From: Gammaproteobacteria bacterium | GTDB lineage: Bacteria; Pseudomonadota; Gammaproteobacteria; Arenicellales; JAOTYS01 | NCBI GenBank assembly: GCA_029861795.1 | Contig: JAOTYS010000128.1 | Coordinates: 1-10,687 of the forward strand | DNA length: 10,687 bases | Direction: 5' to 3' | In this document: positions 7,317 to 10,687 of the stretch, one piece after another | How the letters are laid out: the number at the start of each line of letters is the position of its first letter | Position numbering within the stretch: position 1 is the first letter of the stretch | The notes under the pieces: generated by a model | What the model was told of the DNA's origin: nothing | Databases searched by the model: none | The model's input: the letters and a program-made list of their open reading frames with translations, nothing else | Position numbers and translations under genes: made by a program

Positions 7317-7739
7317 TTTGAGGGTAGACTTTAGGTCCACATCTTCGATACCCTGCGCCGCTTCTCGTAGCAGATGTCCAGTTTGCCGAGACATCACCGT
7401 TTTAGCGATGGTCACTGTGTGTGGGGTGGCCGACTCCTCAGGGAGGACCTTGATCGCTAGCTCGCTGATTTCAAGGTATCCGTGCTCATGAAGAGATTTC
7501 AGTATGGAACGAGATTGATGGCGCAACGCGCTGGCCCACACTGATGCGTCTGCCCCGATCAGCAGTCGCCCCGAATCATAATGGATGGGTCGAGCGTGTT
7601 TTGCCACAGGATCAGAGATGATCTCGCGCCACGTTTCACGTAACTTGCTGATCTGAGACTTCTGAGTCAGCTTGTCGTTGCGCCAATCGAGCCCTGCGTC
7701 GAGGATGGAGGAGAGGCGCCGAAACGCAGATTGCCGCAT
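7284..7739 (-). CDS. dciA: DciA-type protein (DUF721), probable replicative helicase loader
   Basis: The 151-residue product, read from ATG 7739 to TAG 7284, carries a DUF721 domain. The central part has LRETWREIISDPVAKHARPIHYDSG, then GADASVWASALRHQSRSIL and a segment ending ISELAIKV. This matches the family pattern of Trp, a HARP-like turn and a W-A repeat. DciA is the ancestral loader of DnaB in bacteria lacking DnaC or DnaI. The reverse orientation between lpxC and an M23 gene is a familiar gammaproteobacterial arrangement. The start at 7739 leaves 36 bp to the divergent M23 start; an ATG at 7823 would extend across that start and was rejected. No clear Shine-Dalgarno is seen. The last codons lie within a repeat shared with the downstream spacer. 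Confidence 0.8.
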   Translation of the reverse strand: MRQSAFRRLSSILDAGLDWRNDKLTQKSQISKLRETWREIISDPVAKHARPIHYDSGRLLIGADASVWASALRHQSRSILKSLHEHGYLEISELAIKVLPEESATPHTVTIAKTVMSRQTGHLLREAAQGIEDVDLKSTLKRLSRLSGSHD

Positions 7740-7767
7740 AACGCTAACCGTTTGCTTGCTGGAGTTG

Positions 7768-7773
7768 TTTATA
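7768..7773 (-). promoter_or_regulatory. Candidate -10 box for dciA
   Basis: On the reverse strand TATAAA lies 28 nt before the dciA ATG, a suitable place for a sigma-70 -10 element with a short leader. I find no good -35 at 16-18 bp, so support is weak. Any such promoter would overlap the M23 start region. Confidence 0.25.
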
Positions 7774-7775
7774 GA

Positions 7776-8744
7776 ATGCAGATTATCCTGATACCGGACA
7801 AAGATGGCAAAGCAAGCCACCATATTTGCTTAACTGCACGGGTCCTTGTTGGACTCGCAATAGTGTTTTGGTTGATTCTGCCAGTGACCGTCGGCGCTGG
7901 TATCTATCAAATGAGCGCACGGCTTAGTAGTCTCCGCGTCACCGAACCGCAGGTACGCTACCAGATTCCTAGCATAGACCCGGCTAGTATTACGTATCTG
8001 GAGGATTCTATTCGTACCCAGATGCGCGATATAGACGATGTGCGGCAAACCAGCAAGAGTCATTTCGATACTCTCGGACTTAAGCTTGGCGCACTGCAAG
8101 CCCAAATGATGAGAATCGATGCCCTGGGAGCGCGACTGACAACAATAGCGGGGTTACAAGGGGATGACTTCAATTTCGGTGAGCCTCCACCTCTAGGAGG
8201 GCCCGCTGCATTGGAAGATGTCAGTGAGCCGCACGACACTGCCTTTTTTCGATCTCTGGAAGATTTGTCACTGCAGGCGAAAGTAAGCTACGCCCAGTTG
8301 GGGGTGCTACAAACGCTATTGATGAAACGCGATCTGCAGCGCGAGATCGAGCCTGTGGGATGGCCAACTAAGGGGGGGTGGGTCTCGTCGTCTTACGGTT
8401 ATCGCAGGGACCCTTTTACCGGACAAAAGACGTTTCATCGTGGGGTTGACATCGCTAATCATCCAAACGCCGAAATCAAGGCGATCGCCGCAGGCATCGC
8501 TACTGTGATCCGGGACGACCCTGGTTACGGTCTGCTACTCGAGGTTAACCACGGTGGTGGTTACGCCACCCGTTATGCCCACCTGATGGAGTCAAAGGTG
8601 CATGTCGGCGAGCGAGTAGAGAAAGGCCAGGTGATTGGTGTGGTGGGATCCACCGGCCGGTCCACCGGAGCCCATCTACATTTCGAGGTGTTAAAGGAGG
8701 GCAAGGCCGTCAACCCAAGGGAATACCTGAAGACTACCAGTTGA
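7776..8744 (+). CDS. Membrane-anchored M23 (LytM-domain) peptidase
   Basis: This 322-residue protein has a short N-terminal cytoplasmic part and one membrane segment (about 23-43, including LVGLAIVFWLILPVTVGAGI). A periplasmic linker with helical, coiled-coil-like stretches follows, then a C-terminal LytM domain. The zinc-site residues are present: His221 and Asp225 in HRGVDIA, His269 in YAHL, and His300 and His302 in GAHLHFEV. It may therefore be a real endopeptidase cutting peptide cross-links, unlike degenerate EnvC/NlpD-type activators. The ATG at 7776 has GGAG at 7761-7764; a TTG at 7731 would add 15 residues running into dciA. A gene of this type between dciA and secA is common in Proteobacteria, but I know no secure gene name. 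Confidence 0.9.
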   Translation: MQIILIPDKDGKASHHICLTARVLVGLAIVFWLILPVTVGAGIYQMSARLSSLRVTEPQVRYQIPSIDPASITYLEDSIRTQMRDIDDVRQTSKSHFDTLGLKLGALQAQMMRIDALGARLTTIAGLQGDDFNFGEPPPLGGPAALEDVSEPHDTAFFRSLEDLSLQAKVSYAQLGVLQTLLMKRDLQREIEPVGWPTKGGWVSSSYGYRRDPFTGQKTFHRGVDIANHPNAEIKAIAAGIATVIRDDPGYGLLLEVNHGGGYATRYAHLMESKVHVGERVEKGQVIGVVGSTGRSTGAHLHFEVLKEGKAVNPREYLKTTS

Positions 8745-8893
8745 TAATTGGCGCCATTCGAACCATATTCTTGTTAATGACAGTGAGTCCGGTTATCCCG
8801 GATGCTGCTAAGTGGTTAGTGGTGCTATGTGCGCCGGTAGGCGGCACGTATTGTCACTTTAGATCGATTCGACATGCTGCCGAGAACCAGTGA
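8741..8893 (+). CDS. Possible small hydrophobic leader ORF upstream of secA
   Basis: An open frame runs from TTG 8741, overlapping the M23 stop, to TGA 8891 (50 codons). It is 38 codons if started at ATG 8777. The longer form begins MIIGAIRTIFLLMTVSPVIP, which resembles a signal sequence: a basic residue, then a hydrophobic run. E. coli has the secretion-sensing secM at the same place, but the product here shows no FXXXXWIXXXXGIRAGP arrest motif. Ribosome-binding sites are poor for both starts. A frame of this length can easily occur by chance, so the call is tentative. Confidence 0.2.
   Translation: MIIGAIRTIFLLMTVSPVIPDAAKWLVVLCAPVGGTYCHFRSIRHAAENQ
8826..8850 (+). other. Bulged hairpin upstream of secA
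   Basis: GTGCGCC (8829-8835) pairs with GGC-G-GCAC (8840-8847) around the tetraloop GGTA with one bulged G. The stem extends outward by three more pairs, one a G-T wobble, to 8826 and 8850. No T-run follows. It could mark the 3' end of the M23 transcript or belong to a secA leader. Confidence 0.4.
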
Positions 8894-8913
8894 CGTTTCT
8901 ACAACCTGGGCTC

Positions 8914-8943
8914 ATGACAGCTCTCGGGAACGCCTGTTATACA
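8914..8943 (+). promoter_or_regulatory. Candidate sigma-70 promoter for secA
   Basis: ATGACA (8914-8919, five of six to TTGACA) lies 18 bp from TATACA (8938-8943, four of six to TATAAT). The -10 has a TG-N extension at 8935-8937. The start point would fall near 8950, giving a leader of about 20 nt before the secA ATG. No clear Shine-Dalgarno lies in that leader. If this promoter is used, secA is transcribed separately from the M23 gene and the upstream hairpin and ORF are outside its mRNA. Confidence 0.4.
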
Positions 8944-8970
8944 CACCATCTGAACCGATATCTCTGCTAG

Positions 8971-10644
8971 ATGTTTAACACTGCACTGAAAAAGGTATTC
9001 GGCAGCCGCAATCAGCGTCTTATCAAGCGTATGACTGGAGCTGTTCAGGCCGTGAACGCGCTGGAACCGGAGATCAGTTCGCTGTCGGATGAGGCACTTG
9101 CTGCTAAGACCGATGAATTTCGGGATCGTGCTCGGCAAGGCGAGTCGCTCGACCAACTTCTGCCGGAAGCCTTTGCGGTGGTGCGGGAGGCCGCGAATCG
9201 TACCCTCGGAATGCGTCATTTTGATGTACAAATTATCGGCGGTATGGTGCTGCACCAGGGGAAGATCGCGGAGATGCGTACCGGAGAAGGCAAGACACTG
9301 GTCGCAACCCTGCCTGTTTATCTCAATGCGATCGGTGGGCATCCGGTGCACATTGTGACGGTGAACGATTATCTTGCGCAGCGCGATGCCGCATGGATGG
9401 GCAAGATATATGAGTGTGTCGGGCTAAGCGTCGGCGTCATTGTTTCGGGGCAAGATTCTAGTGCAAAGCGTGAGGCTTATTCCGCCGATGTGGTCTATGG
9501 AACTAACAATGAGTTTGGCTTTGACTACTTACGAGACAATATGGCGTTTAGCGCCGAGGAGCGGGTGCAGCGGGGGTTGGACTACGCCATTGTGGACGAA
9601 GTTGATTCGATATTGATTGATGAGGCGCGTACCCCCCTGATTATCTCGGGTCCGGCCGAGGAAAGTACGGATCTGTACAACAAGATCAATGTGGTGGTTC
9701 CGAAGCTGCAAAAACAGGAAAGCGAGGACGGTCCGGGCGACTACACGGTGGATGAGAAAAGCCGTCAAGTCCACCTAACCGAAACCGGTCACGAGGCGGG
9801 GGAACAGCTTCTTGAGAAGGCCGGACTGCTACCGGGAGGTAGCAGTCTATATGATGTCGCGAATATATCTTTGCTGCACCACTTAAACGCGGCACTTCGC
9901 GCCCATGCACTATTCCAGCGCGATGTTGACTACATAGTACGAGACGGAAAGGTAATTATTATCGACGAGTTCACCGGGCGCATGATGCCGGGACGACGCT
10001 GGTCAGATGGACTGCATCAGGCTGTTGAAGCGAAAGAAGGGGTGAAGATCCAACAAGAGAATCAGACCCTCGCTTCTATTACGTTTCAGAACTATTTTCG
10101 TCTGTACGACAAGCTCGCAGGAATGACTGGCACAGCCGATACCGAAGCGGCTGAGTTCTACCAGATTTATGGATTGGAAGTGGTGGTAGTGCCGACCCAC
10201 AAAGCGATGATCCGTGATGATCGGCCAGATCTGGTTTACCGCACCACAAAGGAAAAATTTGACGCTATTTTTCTGGCCATCAAAGATTGCCACGAGCGGG
10301 GGCAACCCACTCTAGTGGGCACGGCTTCCATAGAAAGTTCGGAGCATCTCTCTGACCTGTTGAAGAAAGAGGCTATTGAGCATCAAGTACTCAATGCCAA
10401 ACACCACGAGCGTGAGGCACAAATCATTGCCCAAGCAGGACGACCCGGTACAGTGACCATCGCAACTAATATGGCGGGGCGTGGCACAGATATCGTGCTC
10501 GGCGGTAATTTGCAGATGGAGTTAGCCGCCCTCAGCGACGATGAAGCCGCCGCACAGAAAGTTCAGCAGGACTGGGATATCCGTCACCAGCAGGTGGTCA
10601 AAGCCGGGGGCTTACATGTGCTAAGCATCGAGCGTAACGAATAA
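8971..10644 (+). CDS. secA: SecA preprotein translocase ATPase, interrupted by an in-frame TAA and cut by the window end
   Basis: SecA is the ATPase that pushes unfolded preproteins through SecYEG. The 557 residues before the stop align from the usual N-terminus ([15 protein letters not shown]). NBD1 has Walker A GEGKT (105-109) and Walker [14 protein letters not shown] (DE at 209-210). The preprotein cross-linking region follows, then [30 protein letters not shown] and the NBD2 motif [14 protein letters not shown] (499-512). Full-length SecA is about 900 residues, so the helical scaffold, wing and zinc-binding tail are missing. The TAA at 10642-10644 replaces a conserved serine, and SecA sequence continues in frame beyond it. 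A product ending here would lack the arginine-finger motif and should be inactive. The ATG at 8971 is supported by alignment rather than by a ribosome-binding site. Confidence 0.95.
   Translation: MFNTALKKVFGSRNQRLIKRMTGAVQAVNALEPEISSLSDEALAAKTDEFRDRARQGESLDQLLPEAFAVVREAANRTLGMRHFDVQIIGGMVLHQGKIAEMRTGEGKTLVATLPVYLNAIGGHPVHIVTVNDYLAQRDAAWMGKIYECVGLSVGVIVSGQDSSAKREAYSADVVYGTNNEFGFDYLRDNMAFSAEERVQRGLDYAIVDEVDSILIDEARTPLIISGPAEESTDLYNKINVVVPKLQKQESEDGPGDYTVDEKSRQVHLTETGHEAGEQLLEKAGLLPGGSSLYDVANISLLHHLNAALRAHALFQRDVDYIVRDGKVIIIDEFTGRMMPGRRWSDGLHQAVEAKEGVKIQQENQTLASITFQNYFRLYDKLAGMTGTADTEAAEFYQIYGLEVVVVPTHKAMIRDDRPDLVYRTTKEKFDAIFLAIKDCHERGQPTLVGTASIESSEHLSDLLKKEAIEHQVLNAKHHEREAQIIAQAGRPGTVTIATNMAGRGTDIVLGGNLQMELAALSDDEAAAQKVQQDWDIRHQQVVKAGGLHVLSIERNE
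9824..9847 (+). other. Perfect 10-bp hairpin inside secA
   Basis: GACTGCTACC (9824-9833) and GGTAGCAGTC (9838-9847) form an uninterrupted 10-bp stem closed by GGGA, a GNRA-type tetraloop. It encodes a Gly- and Ser-containing turn near residues 285-292, where SecA proteins vary. It may be an accident of codon choice or a real RNA element. Confidence 0.5.
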
Positions 10645-10687
10645 CGCCGGGTTGACAATCAGCTTCGCGGACGTTACGGCCGCCAGG
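10645..10687 (+). pseudogene. secA: In-frame continuation of secA past the stop
   Basis: Reading on in the frame of secA gives RRVDNQLRGRYGRQ up to the window edge. This is SecA motif VI (family form [14 protein letters not shown]), including the arginine-finger residues. The frame is unbroken apart from the single TAA codon, which points to a substitution rather than an indel. A Tyr stands where SecA has Ser in GRSGRQ. Confidence 0.85.

Noticed and set aside
7740..7775. Strong shared divergent promoter between dciA and the M23 gene
   Set aside because: Only 36 bp separate the starts. One possible -10 for dciA is visible, but no matching -35 and no forward promoter can be defended.
8971..10687. 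Genetic code with TAA reassigned to serine
   Set aside because: ftsA and lpxC end at TAA exactly where their families end, so TAA works as a stop in this genome. A local substitution or error explains secA better.

Overview
The window is a chromosomal stretch of a Gram-negative bacterium, most likely a gammaproteobacterium. It covers the downstream half of the division and cell wall (dcw) cluster and runs through lpxC into dciA, an M23 peptidase gene and secA. The gene order murG-murC-murB-ftsQ-ftsA-ftsZ-lpxC-(dciA reversed)-M23-secA is typical of Gamma- and Betaproteobacteria. LpxC shows an outer membrane with lipid A. The FtsZ tail DIPAFLRKQAD is the gammaproteobacterial form. No mobile element, tRNA, rRNA or CRISPR array is visible. 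Both ends cut genes, as at the ends of a short contig.

Layout. Positions 1-4593 hold the 3' end of murG, then murC, murB, ftsQ and ftsA. They are packed head to tail, and each start overlaps the previous stop (8 nt, then three 4-nt ATGA overlaps). ddl, usually between murB and ftsQ, is absent. After a 119-bp gap that can encode a 35-residue peptide comes ftsZ (4713-5855). A 205-bp leader with several inverted repeats precedes lpxC (6061-6972). Positions 6973-7283 form a gene-free stretch between the convergent lpxC and dciA genes. It carries a small family of degenerate direct repeats and a long inverted repeat, and the last repeat copy lies inside the 3' end of dciA. dciA (reverse) and the M23 peptidase gene (forward) diverge with only 36 bp between their starts. 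A 226-bp gap then leads into secA.

The genes act in connected envelope and replication processes. MurC, MurB and MurG make lipid II. FtsQ, FtsA and FtsZ build the divisome. The M23 protein probably trims peptidoglycan or activates an amidase. LpxC commits precursors to lipid A, DciA loads the replicative helicase, and SecA drives protein export.

The annotation is mostly ordinary. The strongest anomaly is at the right end. secA carries an in-frame TAA at 10642-10644 in place of a nearly invariant serine, and recognisable SecA sequence continues in the same frame to the window end. Several other departures from a highly conserved motif cluster around it. A contig-end sequence error is the simplest explanation, but the reading cannot be settled from this window. 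Secondary points are the intergenic repeat family, the missing ddl, two candidate leader peptides (before ftsZ and before secA) and several perfect hairpins. I see no clear new biological system here.
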